Origin: Rhea pennata
Taxonomy: Eukaryota; Chordata; Aves; Rheiformes; Rheidae
NCBI RefSeq assembly: GCF_028389875.1
Contig: NC_084667.1
Location: 58,258,570 to 58,322,569 of the forward strand
Length of the DNA: 64,000 bases
Direction of reading: 5' to 3'
Below are positions 46,779 to 60,400 of the stretch, piece after piece (within the stretch, counting starts at the first letter, position 1; the number at the start of each line of letters is the position of its first letter). The position numbers were made by a program, and so were the translations under genes. The notes beneath the pieces are model-generated. The model saw nothing but the letters and a program-made list of their open reading frames with translations. It did no database searches and had not been told where the DNA came from.

Positions 46779-49700
46779 GTAAATTAATTTCTAATGAAGT
46801 TTTTAACAGTGCTTAATCACTCAAAATTGAGTGGCTATTTACAGCAGTTTTCTGCCTTTCATAACTTAGCAAGTTTTGTATATCGTTTGTTGTAACAGGG
46901 GAAGTGTGAATCTATTACTTCTGTAAAGCTGTTGAGTTGTTTCGATGATCTCGTTGCTGTTGGTACAGCCTCAGGTCGGGTTGCAGTTTTTCAGCTTGTG
47001 TCTTCATTGCCTGGAAGAAACAAACAGGTAAATCTCTGTATTTGGTTAAACTTTTGCAAGGCTGAGTGTATGGTGAATCCTACTAGATTATTAGGTGATT
47101 CTTCATAATAGTGAAATCCAGAGAATTTGCCAGTTATTGCCAGTTATTACAAAAAAATTTTTTTTTTAATTAACCTTCATTTTTATATTTGACTGCTGTT
47201 TTATCAGTTTGAGTCACTGAGTTGCCTCTGTCTGTTTTCTCTTTCCTTCGCTCTCATATTATGTCGATATGATTTCACAGCTTCGGAGATTTGATGTTGC
47301 TGGTATCCACAAAAGTTGCATTACAGCTTTAGCTTGGAGTCCCAATGGAATGAAATTATTCTCTGGAGATGACAAAGGAAAAATTGTCTACTCTGCCTTA
47401 GACCTAGACCAGGTAAGAATTTGTTTTAGAGACCTTTAGTCCTACTTAAGTTTTTCTGGAAGAATGTTTGTGTATTTAAATATTTAGTGGATAGTTAAAT
47501 GCTTAATATCATGTATTTAGCTGGACTGGTCTATTGATTTGTGTGTGCGTGTGTGTGTGTGCATGTATGTGTATATATGCACACACACACACACACGTAC
47601 ACACATGCATAGCTACATACTGCAAAATGACTATTGGGAATCCTTCACAACAGCTGTCCTCCCCATTTTATCATTTTTCTGTCTGAAGTATCTGTCCATA
47701 ACTTTAGATTTCACGTAGTACTTTATCTTGTTTATTTGGAAAGGGTATACTTGAATGATGCAAGGTGGTTGCTTCACTGTGTTGATGAAGTGCTTTTTTT
47801 AAGAACTGTTCAGCATCTCAGTTTAGAATGTAAAATGAGAATATAATTAGGTTCTACTGGCTGACTCTAATGTGTTACTAAAAAGTATTTTTTTTCTAAA
47901 GATCTGTTAATTAATTCTGACCTGGAACACTTATAAAATAAGTGCTAACTTGAATTTATACATGGGAGAAAAGTTTAAACAACAACTGTCCTCAATTTAC
48001 CTATGTTTTACTTCTCATCTGGTTTGACATAGAAGGGTTTAATGCTACCAAATGTAAGAATTATTTATGTAAGAAAATAAGCATTCTATGGTTCCTATTG
48101 AGTTCAAGTCAAATAGCCTAGTTGATATTCCTAGAGAAGTTGAATTTCATAGTGTTGCGCTGCCAGTATGCACAGTCCAGTTTCCATGAGGTCTGCATAA
48201 AGAAATTACAAATTAATTGAATTAACTTCATGGAACAGTAGTTCAAAAACTTCCTCCCCCCTCTGCCCGTTCTTGGCCATATTAATTTCTCTGAGGTGTT
48301 AGTTATTACCATATACTTTAATTTTAAAAAGACTAACTCTTGTTAATTTCCAATGTCTTTAAAAGGGTATTTGCAACTCCAGCCTTGTATTGGAAGAACC
48401 ATCCTCAATTGTCCAGTTGGATTACAACCAGAAAGTGCTGCTTGTCTCTACTTTACAACGAACTGTACTTTTTTACACAGAAGAGAAATCTGTCAAGCAA
48501 GTTGGAACACAGCCCAGAAAAAAGTAACTCTCACAAAATCTTGGTGCAGGCACATCTATTAATTCTAGCTTTTCAGTGTGGATTACAGAAAGAATGATCT
48601 AAGCAGTACAATTAATACAACACAGCAGTCTGCTAATAAAACTGTAGTTGCAGTGGCTATTTGCACTCAGACATTGAAGTGATGATTCTACCTACTTAGA
48701 AAGTTTATGGATGCAAATGTGTTACATTCATTTTCAGGAGACTTATGAAAAATGCTTAAGGTACTTTCCCCTTATTTAAACTGAAACGATTCCTAAACTT
48801 CCACTGCAGTCCCTCATGTTTTACTGTAGCTTGATACGAGCAGGTGTTCCAAGCAGCTGCATCTAATGGATGATCCATTATCTAATGCAAAAAGCAAGTC
48901 AACATCTTAATTTTTCTTCTCTATGGAAATGAATTAAAAGAGAAAATGTATAGCAAGCACTTAAATTTGACTTGAAGGCTAGACACTTATTTGACCTTTG
49001 GTATCTTTTACTGTGTAATCACTCTTGGATGTGAAGAAAAAGGGCACTCAATCTTATAACAAAGGTGTGACTGAATATATCTGGAAGTAGAGAAAGGTGG
49101 TTCTTGGCAGAAGGTTTATAATGTACATCTTTCAGGTATATGAATACTAAGAGGAATGCCAAGGACTACTCTACTTATGTATGACTTTTTTCTTTTTTTA
49201 TATGATGGTCTATGTAAAAGGGATGAGGATTTTAACACTTGAGACTTCTTCCTTGCTCCCTGCAGACAGAGGTTGTCAATTTCTTAGGATTATTTGGTAA
49301 TGTGTTGTTTGTTTGTCCTCACTTCTAGGAGAAAGGTAACAGCATAATAGAATATTTCTGGGATGGACAAAGAATACTGCCAAGGCTGTGAGGCATATTA
49401 GAAAGAGTCGGTTAACTTGTCTAGCAGATATAATGTCTGACATCTAAAGCTGAGGGAAAGATTTTATTTGGAAGCACCGTTCTTGTCTTATTGTAACCAA
49501 ATTTGTACTTCAGACAGACTTAATGCTTTAGTTTGAGAGCAAAACTTCTTTTTGCCAACTTGAAGTTGTAAATTTGTGTTATTAGTTTTAAAAATTGTTT
49601 CTAAGTTTGTAGATTTGTATATAGCTTTTTAAAGAGTGGGATTTTTAAAATTTATTATTACTATATATATTTTTTTTAACATTCTAGCACTGGCAAATTT

Positions 49701-52700
49701 GGAGCATGTTTTATACCTGGCCTTTGTAAACAGAGTGACCTGACATTGTTTGCTGCCAGACCTGGGCTCCGTCTCTGGAAGTCAGATGTTCATGGAACTG
49801 TTCAGGCCACATTCATACTCAAAGATATATTTGCTGGAGGAGTAAAACCTTTTGAACTGTATCCTCGTTTGGAGCCACCTGACAGAGGAAGTTGTAGGTC
49901 CCCAGAGAAACACCTTGGGCTTGTTTCATGCTTTTTCCAAGAAGGATGGGTGCTGACCTGGAATGAATATAGCATCTACTTATTAGACACTGTGAACCAG
50001 GTAGATGAAGCTTGTGGGTGCATGTTTTTTCTTAGCTGCTATTACTAACCTGTGAGACTCTTTGGCTTGTCCATTACACTTACATGATTCAAATTTATGC
50101 TTAAACTAAATAAAGAAAACTTTAATCTCTCCCTTTTCAAGTTGTGGTTACATTAATATAGACAAGTTTTATATAAAAAATATTAAATACATATATGGAG
50201 AGAGAGAGGGAGGGAGAGAGAGCGTGCTTTCAATCCAGGTGTTTCCTGTACTTCATAATAAATTCTGGATTTATAGCAAAGCGTATATGAACCTAAAATC
50301 TAGTAATGTGTGCCAAAAGACATTTTAGACCTTTAAAACATATCTGGAAATATTTCTTCTTTTCCTTATCCTGTTTCTAATGTTTGTGCCATAACACAAG
50401 TATTCCATTTTGTTTGATATAGACAAAACTGTTAACTTTTCTTCTCATTTAAAAATGTATATGAAAGTGAAGACTTTTTTTGGTCTAAATTATATTGAAC
50501 ATTTGTACAGCAGTTCTTTCCCCTCACTAAATTGTTTATTGTTAGAATTAAGCAATTGGTTGCTACTAATTTGGACAGAGAACATGAATAGATCCCTGGT
50601 GTTATACAGGTTGAGAATTAGTATAAAAATTGAGCTAGGTCAAGATTAAAAGGTGCTTTCCTGTTTTTTTTCAGTTTTCTTTCTTTCTGATAAGATAAAA
50701 CCCTTATTCTGTAGTTATACATGTGTTCACTAGAATTAATCAGCTTGTTAACAAGAGCCTCATCTTGCCCAAGCAGCGTATTAATCTCATGCCAATTAAT
50801 TCTTTCTCTGTTGACTCTTTTATAGGCTTTGATTGGTGGCTTGGAAGGATATGGTGATATTGTGTCTGTGTCCTGTACCAACAACGAGATTTTTCTCCTA
50901 AAGGGAGATAGAGACGTAATAAGAATTTCAAGCAGGCCTGAAGGACTGTCGTCAATAGGTTTGTATAGATTAGCAAACTTCAGTATGTGCCTCATGGAAC
51001 GTGGCCCCTGTCTGTTTAACAAAAGAAAGCCTTCCAGTTTCTAGCAAAAAACTACAAGCTTCTGTTGACTTACTTAACTGTTTCTAAAGATTATTTTTAC
51101 TGCTCTGGTTTATCTGTTTATCTGAGCCCCTGTTCTGGCTGCAGCAAGATTGGTGCCATTAAGAAATGAATTATAGTTCCCTCTTTTTGTGAGCGGTTCA
51201 GCATTATCCTTATCTGGCATCTCTGATCTGTGCAGTCTAGCCTTTATTCTAAATCCATGGTACTGAAGTGTTTATGGTCATGGTTCTCTCTTTGTTCACA
51301 GTCTCAGCTGCCTAGTTTGGAGATGCCTGAATAGGTTGGTTAGTTGCCACTGGTCAGCACCTATGTTTCTGGGGAAATTGGCAGATAAAAAGAAGCTTTA
51401 GACTTTTGTATTGAAAAGATTAGGGATAAGTTTAGTTGTTTAAGCAGTTCATCACTCACAGGCTTCTAAGGGATGTTTATTATTCTAATCTTAACTTGTG
51501 AGTATAGGTTGAAAGGTGTCTTTTTGAAATACATTTTCCTGTTAATTACCACAGTGGCTTACCTGGTAAATTTTGCTTGTTTTGGCAAGATACAGAATGT
51601 TTGGATGAAGAAGTTGAAGATAAAGAATACTTCAGTGTCTGATACAGTTGAGTCTTCCAAGCTAAAGACTTGCACAATTCTTCATACGTAAACATAAATT
51701 TATGATATTACTAATAGAGGTTTGATACAGGCTTTGGGAGTTTGATTATGCTAAGATGACTTCATATAGTTCCACTTACATGAAATTACAATATAATATA
51801 TATGTTCAATGTTGCAAGTTCAGATTTTTCCATTGGATAAAAATTCTTTTCTTTCAACATTCTCCAATAATTATGTTTCTACTCACTTCACACCCTAGTA
51901 TTTATACTTTTATTTTTCTTTTGGTCAGTTTCAGATGTGAATTCAAAATTGCTGAGTCCTTTAAAAGATACGAATCCTAAATTGCTGACCCCATTATCAG
52001 TAGTTGCATCTGTATCATCTGGCCCTTCAATGGAAACAGATAAAAAAATGGTTACTTCCCCTTCAGTTATTGCTGATAAAAATGACTCTTATTCTTTAGT
52101 GAAAGATGATCTGGAAACTCCAGTGCTATCGGAGAAAAGCTTTGATAGAGTGGGAGACTTAAACAATGAAACGAGAAAAAGGGGCTGCTCTGTAGCAAGT
52201 GAATCAAGAAGCAGGAGCAGTTCAGTAAATTCTGTGGACAGTGGCTCTAGTTTTATGATATGTGCAGACCAACTTTCAGAAACTCAGAGAGAGAGTCAGC
52301 CTTCTTCACAGCGGTTCAGCATCATCAGCTCTGAAGATTTTGATCAAGAACTCATTGTAAAGCCAATTAAAGTGAAAAAGAAAAAAAAGAAGAAACAAGG
52401 TAAGTCTAACAGAACTTGTGCTGCTGCTAAGTATTAGCATGTGTCACTTCTGATATGTTTCACAGAAGAGAGTGTGTGTATTTGAAAAGCTTTATATTGT
52501 ATTATCATGTGAAATCTAAAACTTTGACATATTTTGAGTAATTTTGGTGAGTCATTTATGGTTAAGATGAAAGCTTGTTTTGAAAGTGATTTACTTTTTT
52601 CTTGTTAGATGTGTTTGTTTTATTCCTCTAATTTTGTTTTGATTTATGTAAACAAATATTTATGCAATAGTTACATAAAATTGTAAGTAGAATTCATTGT

Positions 52701-55700
52701 ATGTTGGAATTGTTTGTTATCTATCTCTTGTATAAAATACTTGACAATGTAGTCCTTAACTAGGCTTTTTAGTTTATTAATATATGTACTTAATCTTTCT
52801 AATTTACTGTATTAGTCTTATAACTTTAAAATGCTTTGCAATGAAGACTTGTTGGCCTTTGTATGTATCATTTACTATTTCTTTCCTTTTTTGTGAGGAT
52901 AGAAAGTGGGACCAAGAAAAACCATACCTCTCTGGAAGGTACACCAAGTTTTGAGCGTCAGCTTTCTGGTGACAGTCCGCATTCACTGAATGCAGATTCA
53001 TTTTCCATGACTTCCAGCCTAATGAGTGGCAGCATTGATCATTTGAGTACCGGATCTCCAGATCAGGAAAGCATGTTCAGTGTGGAGTCACATACGATTT
53101 TGCAGGAAGATAACAGTTCAGAAACTTTCAGTGTCTTACAGTCTCCTGAGCCTACTACTGTACTAATTCATGAAGAAAATGGAGTTATAGTTGATTTACA
53201 GAAACTTCCAAATAGCGACAGTGGCATGGGTACATCGACTATTACAGATGCTTTGACATCTGTCTCTCCTTTAATCCTCACAGAAGACTTGGCAAGCAAT
53301 GTTGATACTGAATATAATCCTACTGTGCTTTCTGCAAATGGTGAATGCTGTCCTGGAAGAGTAAGCCAAGAAGAACAACAGGTTTCTGCTGCATTATGTG
53401 AGATAAATGAAACTTTAGATAAAATAAAGCTGCAGGATGCTGAAAAATGTTTTGAAGAGCCAGACCTTACAGACCAAATGCTTTTGGAGTGCGACAGTAT
53501 ACTTAATGTTCAGACATCACTGACACCAAAGGAAAGTGATGAAATTGGTAGGGAAGACCAACAGCAACACTTTCTAACAAACAATTCTCTCTCAGATCCC
53601 TCTGTTCTCCAGTTTGATGCCTGTGAGGAGGTTTATTCAGAGAATAATGCCATTTCTGGGTGGGATTTTGAAAATGCAATCAAAGTGAAATCTAGTACTA
53701 GCACTGCTGAATGGGTAACAAACACTCATGAAAGTAAGACTGAGAAATCTGCTTCAAGTGATGAAGAGGATATTTATGGACATGGATTACCATATTCATC
53801 CTCAGAGACTAGCGTACCTGAAGCTGGTGCTGGGCTTGCTGTCCAGGATATGGCCAGAATAAGTGTAGATGAAATGGTGCTGTTAAAATCTGATCAGGTA
53901 TATGATTTTAATTTACTTAAAATATTTATAATCTCAGTATATCAAAAGAAACATTTGTGTAAATACTATTCTTTAGTTCTTTAGGAAGGCAATTTTCTTC
54001 TTACTTGATTGAACAAGTAAAACATAAGTTACAGCACATATTGCTATTTTGACTGTGAAATGTCATGTATCAGACTTCAAAATTGTTGTGTGTCTTCAGT
54101 ATGAAGAAGCTGTAGTGACTGTCATGCCCATTCAGAGTAAGTGTTGTTACTTTTCACAGCTCAGTAAAAATGCTGTTATAAACCCTTCCATTAAAGAGGA
54201 AAAAGTGAAACAAAGCCATGCTCAATGGTTGCTCCTTGTTTGAGTCTCCAGTAGCCCAAATCCTGCAAGATATTGCTGCCAACTTCCACTGACTACAGTA
54301 GGAATGAATGCTAATCATCCTGCATGGCTAGCTTCTAGAGAAGGATAATTTCACTTGTTAAGAATTAGTCTTTCTTTGTGGTCCCAGGCAGCAGTGAGTG
54401 CTATTTAAAATGTTAGAGTTCCTCCTGTTACCCCACTTTTCTTCATTTTTATTTTTTTTGGAGGAAACATTGCCAGAAATTGTAATTCTCACATGGACTA
54501 CAGAATTGCTGAAATTACTGGAAATTTCGGCAGAGATTTTTTGTTTTTTTAGGAGGAAATACAGGTTTTGTTATGTTTTGTTTTTTTAAATCTGTATCAG
54601 CCTAGTATTGGAGTATTTGTAAATAAAAAGTTAAGATTTGAGTAGATGGTGTCATACTCAGAGATAAGTGTAGCCCAAAGTATAGAAGGCTTTTAGGTTA
54701 TGAAATTGTGTTCTTACACTCCATAATGTTTAGAAAAGCATACATAGATGCTTACACTATAGGTTATATATGCAGTGCTTGGGTCCAGCTAATGCAAGCT
54801 ATCAAAATTCAGAATAGCAATTTGTAAACAAAATTTCTATAATACATGGTTTCTGTACCATACAAGGAGAATCAGAGTTGGACATTCAGCTGTTTCTTTG
54901 CCAGTAGTCTCTATGTGCTAGTATTTTTCAAATCAGCTATCTTGTTCCCTTTTCTAATTGTTTGGTAGACAATAAGTAGCTTCCTGGGTTAAGGAGATAC
55001 TGGACATCCTTTTTTGCAGCTGCTGTTTATTTTAAATATATGCTCTTTAATTAAAAAGAGAAGATCCTCCACTTTTTGGAGGTAGGTGACGGTGCAGAGT
55101 TTTCTTTTTGCCAAAACTTTTGTTCTAGCAGTCTTGGAGTTTGCAGTACACTGTCTTAGAGAATGCTGATAGTTGGAGCTTTGTTTTACGCACAGCATTC
55201 GTTCATTCATTGATTAAAGTACATAAGATTTTTATGTTTAGCTTTTTAAATGAAAATATTTTAGTTGCTATAGCTTATATGTTGGCATTTTCTTGTGCAG
55301 TTTGAAGATGCCTGACACTGTTCTGACTCTGCAGTTTTTAGTTTGCAGAGAGCTGGATGGGATACTCTGGCCCTGGTTATGGCATACTGAGCCTCGTTGT
55401 CTCAGAAAAGTACATTTGGTGCCTGGACTACAGAGGCAGCCTGTACTGCAGTGCTCTTCCTGGCGCCGGACTGCGGTGGCAGAAGTTTGAAGATGGTGTC
55501 CAGCAGGTGGCAGTTTCCCCCTCAGGTTTGCTGGCATTATTTCCCTTTAACCTCATGTAAATATAGAACTTTTATAGACTTGTGCATTTTCTTTGCCTTT
55601 TTTTTTTTTAATAATAGCTGTTATTTAATTGGATAAACTTCTCTTTCTGAGATTAATAAGCACTGTTACATAATCAGTGTACTGCAACTGTAATTTTTGT

Positions 55701-57441
55701 ACATGTGATTTATTGGCTATTTTAATGTAGCGTTTGTAAAGCTTGGTTCTTGTTTTTTAGGGACTTATTTCGTGTAATATATAAAATAAGTCATCTTGGA
55801 TGTTGTGCATCTTCCATACATTGGCATGCCATGTTCTAGTTTAAGTGATTATCTTTTAACAAGTTATTATCACATCTTGATAAATTTTCAACATACAGTT
55901 GAGTGATTAAGGTGAACTACAGAAGTAGCAGTTCAGTGGTAGGAGAAAATCAAGAGGTCTTTATCTGTTCAGAATCTTGTTGGTTGTTTTTACTACAAAA
56001 CTATTTATGATTCCCCAGTTGAAAATTCTTTTTGTTTTAAGTGTAGAATTGTGGGTTTTTTAAGTGCAAGAAAACTGGAAGTTTTAATTACTGGCACATT
56101 TGCTTGTGATTTTGTTCTGGATGGTTGAGAATGAAGGTTATGTTGAACTAAAAATGAACAGGTTTTGGATATGAGCTTGAATCACTTCTGGCCTTCGCAA
56201 TTGCTCCAGGACTGGTGTGAAAATACAAGTTTCTCAGACATTTTTTGTAATTTAGCCTCCTATCTTGCCAATACTTTTCTTCTCCTGTCATCTCTTAAGG
56301 CACCTTTCAGTCTTCACTTTTCTCTGTAAAGTAGAAGATTTGCTATCTATTTTAAGAAGAAAGGTGTTACTTTTGATCTGCAGCTGAGCCTTGTTGGGGA
56401 CAAAAATGTAAGAGTAGCTGTATTAGATCAGATCAGATTCATCCAGCTCAGTATCCTGTCTTTAATAGTAGTCAAAAGTAGATGCCTGCAAGAGAATAAA
56501 AGGATTGGAGTAGCACATATGACATTTGCCCTTAGTACTCATATAATTAGTAAAGTAAAAGTACTAATACAATAATTAGACAGCAGTTATTGGTGCATAT
56601 GATACTAAATGTCTCTGCATTTAGTACCTTCAGTTATGTGAAGTTAACAGATTTCTCCATGACCTCATATAGATTTCTAGCATCCAGCTTCCTGCAGATG
56701 TATTAACACAAGAGTATGTTAACCAAAAAGATCAAAATGGAATCAAATAATGCTACTTTGTGGAATTGTTCAAAGGCAGCTAAGTTGCCAATATATTGCA
56801 AAATATTGTACCAATGTTGTACCACTATATTGGTACAAACCAACATGGATACATGTCATCAGTTAAGTTTGGAGTTTCATTTGATTTTCTGAGCTATCTT
56901 TACTACTTGGAATGAGGGAAAAAGTTCTCGAGAAGGATTTGTGTGGTTGCATTTCTGATCTGTCTGCTCGTAATGGGCTGAGTAGCAAGCAAGTATTAGT
57001 AATTAGTGCTGCTGTGTGGAACGTTACATCTGGTCAGGTGTTTTTCACTCGTGACCGGTCCATAAAATTTATTGTTTAGCTTACCAATTCTACTACTGTT
57101 TGTAGAACGTGAAAGCATTACAAATATCTCATGTGCCCTTTTTAAATCCTGTAACTAAAATGGTAGTGAAAGCATTCACTACAGACTTTGTGAATACATG
57201 GATGTGTTAAGGACATACCAAACTGTAACAAAGGCAGGCCATGAACTTAGGTCTCTTTAATAGCTGGCTCCTTGGTCCCTGGGAGTCTTGTTTCTTTTCG
57301 GTATGTATAACTAATGAGTATTTAAAATTAAATATCCTCAGATGGTAAATGCATTTCAGGAGTTCCTAGAAAAGCTGGCCACTGTTTTTGCCATTAAGAA
57401 AATACATACATACATACATAAATACATATATATATATGTAT

Positions 57442-57472
<31 letters not shown>

Positions 57473-60400
57473 AGCAGGCAAACATTTATGTTTTTAAACT
57501 TACATTTTTATTTAAGTCTACTAGTTTGGCTCTTTTCCCTTACATTAGTTTTGGTTAGGTCAGCTATCTCTGTTACAGTGATTGCTAGGTGATACTGTGT
57601 TTTCTCTTAACTCCTCACACAGGAGCTCTTCTCTGGAAGATTGAACAGAAAACTAACAAGGCATATGCTTGTGGAAAAGTAACTATAAAAGGAAAACGCC
57701 ACTGGTATGAGGCTTTACCTCAGGCTGTATTTGTAGCTTTAAGTGATGACACTGCCTGGATTATCAGAACAAATGGAGATCTGTATCTGCAAACAGGTAT
57801 TTGAATTAATTGCAGCCTCTTTCAGTTTTTACAGACTAAGATCTTTAGAGTGCAAGTCTGTTGAAGGATTACAATTTTTAAAAACTCTTATCAAAAACTA
57901 AAAAAGAAACATTCATCTTGAAAATGATTGGAAACAGTTACAAGACTTTAATTAGGAACTAGGGGAACCTAGCTCGTGGCCTTTAGCAGTTGTGCTAAGT
58001 GAAGTACATAATAAAGAATTTTTGATATGGGAAGAAAATGAGATGAATAGAGATAAATGCAAAAGGATTGCAGAAAATGGTGAAATAGTATCCTCACCTC
58101 GATGATGGTATGCCACAGTGAAACAACTGAGTCTTAGCTGGGTCTTGTTTTCTTGCTTTAAGAACTTTAGCAAACTTAAAAGAAGAAATTTGAACGATAG
58201 GATAGTGTAGTTTGTTCAGAGCTCTAAGTATGAGGGGCAGCATAGGAGAAAGCAGAAGCTATTCATTTTGAAAAGTTGTATTGAGTAAGTCTTTCAGAGG
58301 TAAGAGTTGTCCTGTGATAATGAAAGGAAGGTAGTGCAAGACAGAAGACCTTTAAAAGCTTTGGAGGTATAGACAGGTGATGTGTGTTTGATGCAGTAGA
58401 GAAAGCAAAGCTAGTGGAGGAATGGGGCAGGCTTAGAGATTGGCAGTCTTTACAGCAGCATTGTCCCTAGATGTGAATGAGGCAAGGATCAGAGAAAGCA
58501 ATAGTGCAATGGCAACTTTGAAGTGATGGCTTTAGCTTCGACTGTTTCAGCTAATAAAAGAGAATGCACCTGAGAGTTATGCAGAGAGTATTCAGGCTAG
58601 ATGCAAGGAACAAGAATCATAGAATCAGTAAGGTTGGAAGGGACCTCTGGAGATCATCTAGTCCAGCCCCCCTGCTCAGCAGGGTCACCTGGAGCATGTT
58701 AGGGTTGCATCCAGGCAGGCCTTGAGTATCTCCAGAGAAGGAGACTCCACAACCTCTCTGGGCAACCTGTTCCGATGCTCTGTCGCTCTCACGGTGAAGA
58801 AATTCCCCCTCATGTTCAGGTGGAACTTCCTGTGCCCATTTTGTGCCCATTGCCTCTTGTCCTGTCACACGGGACAACTGAAAAGAGTTTGGCCCCGTCC
58901 CCTTGACACCCTCCCTAAGAGAGAAGTTCAATTCAAGCTCCAAGTTACAGATTTAAGGGAGAAGAGTGTTCAGGAGAGAGGCAGGGGAGCCTTGCCCAGA
59001 GAGCTGAACTGGTAAGGAAGCATTTCAAGTAGTATTCTGAAGAATTACTGGAGAAGTAAGAGGAAGACTGCATGGAGGCAGGAAAAATCAAGGCACTAAG
59101 TGGGGCAAAATTGTGAGTGTCTATCAATATTTTGTCTTACCTTGTATTTAACGTTGATATTCTCCTAATCTCTCTTGTACATTTAATTGGTACATTATAA
59201 TACAGTTTTACTTAAAATTATGTGCAAATTCTTCATTATAAGAAATACTTAAGAAAACTGTTTAAATACACAGCATTAATTCAAAGATAATCTTCTTTTA
59301 AATTATCTTATTTTAATTAAGTTGGGGAGTTAAATAACAATCAGCTGGCCTGCCAGTTACAAAGTATGGATAAAAGTGATAAAAAGTGAACTTGATGCCA
59401 ATCATATAGGGCTCTATGGAGGTTTGAATCAATAATTTTCTTCCCTATTGGAGGCTGATTTGATTACATCAGCTTGTGTTCTGCTATTCTAAGGCTTCTA
59501 AACTTGTCTTGGATGCCAAAAATAAGTTCTCAGTATACCTGTCTTGTTAATGTGATGCAACTGTAGTGATAGTTGTTTCTTCAGGATCCTTTAATTCCCT
59601 CCACCATTCTAACTTCTCTAACAAGTGTGTATGTTAGAGTGGAACTGAGCGTTTTTCTTCTTGTTATCTTTCTATAGTATCATACCGATGAGTCTGATTG
59701 TACTTGCTTTAGAAGCATGAGAAGATTAAGAAAAATCTTTCTTGAGTTGTTCATGTATAGCCATGTAAATCAAGCTTCAGTGCAGTTGTGAATAAGACTT
59801 GTGTTCCTCTAGATTACATGTATAGATGTGTATTGACTGCCTATAAACGAAATCAGAACTTCTCTCCTTTCTTCAGTATTGCTTGCTGTGGCACATTCTT
59901 TTATAATTGCCTAGCTGCCTCTGTACAGATAAATTGTTTCTCTTCCTGGCATATCTTGGGTGAAAGTTCTTGCATTACCTGCTTTTTTCCTTATCCCTCC
60001 TGTTAAGTCTAATGTATGTTTTATAAAAGAAGATTCCTAATCCTAACACTAGAGGGAGGAAAAGAACAGAAATGACAGGATAAGACTTGTGGGTTCTGCG
60101 AGATGTTGAAGGATATACAGTGTTGTATTTCTCAAATTGAATTATTAATAAAAATATCAAAAATTAAATTCAACCTTATTAGATGAAACAATAGTCTATG
60201 GAAGGAATGGGGAATCAAGGCAATAGTGATCAAATGAAAAGTGTTAGCATGTTGGGGATGTATCCCCCTTCCCCCAAGCACCTATGCTAATATTCTTTTG
60301 TTTGCTGGCTTGTCTCTTTTCTTCTAGTTTAGCTGAAAAAAGTCAAAGTTTGTAAAGCAATCCTTCTTTTTTGATTTTTAGGCCTGAGTGTGGATCGCCC

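Noticed and set aside
58722-59015. Frames across the CR1 fragment at 58.6-58.9 kb
   Set aside because: They are shadows of a truncated, frameshifted CR1 3' end.
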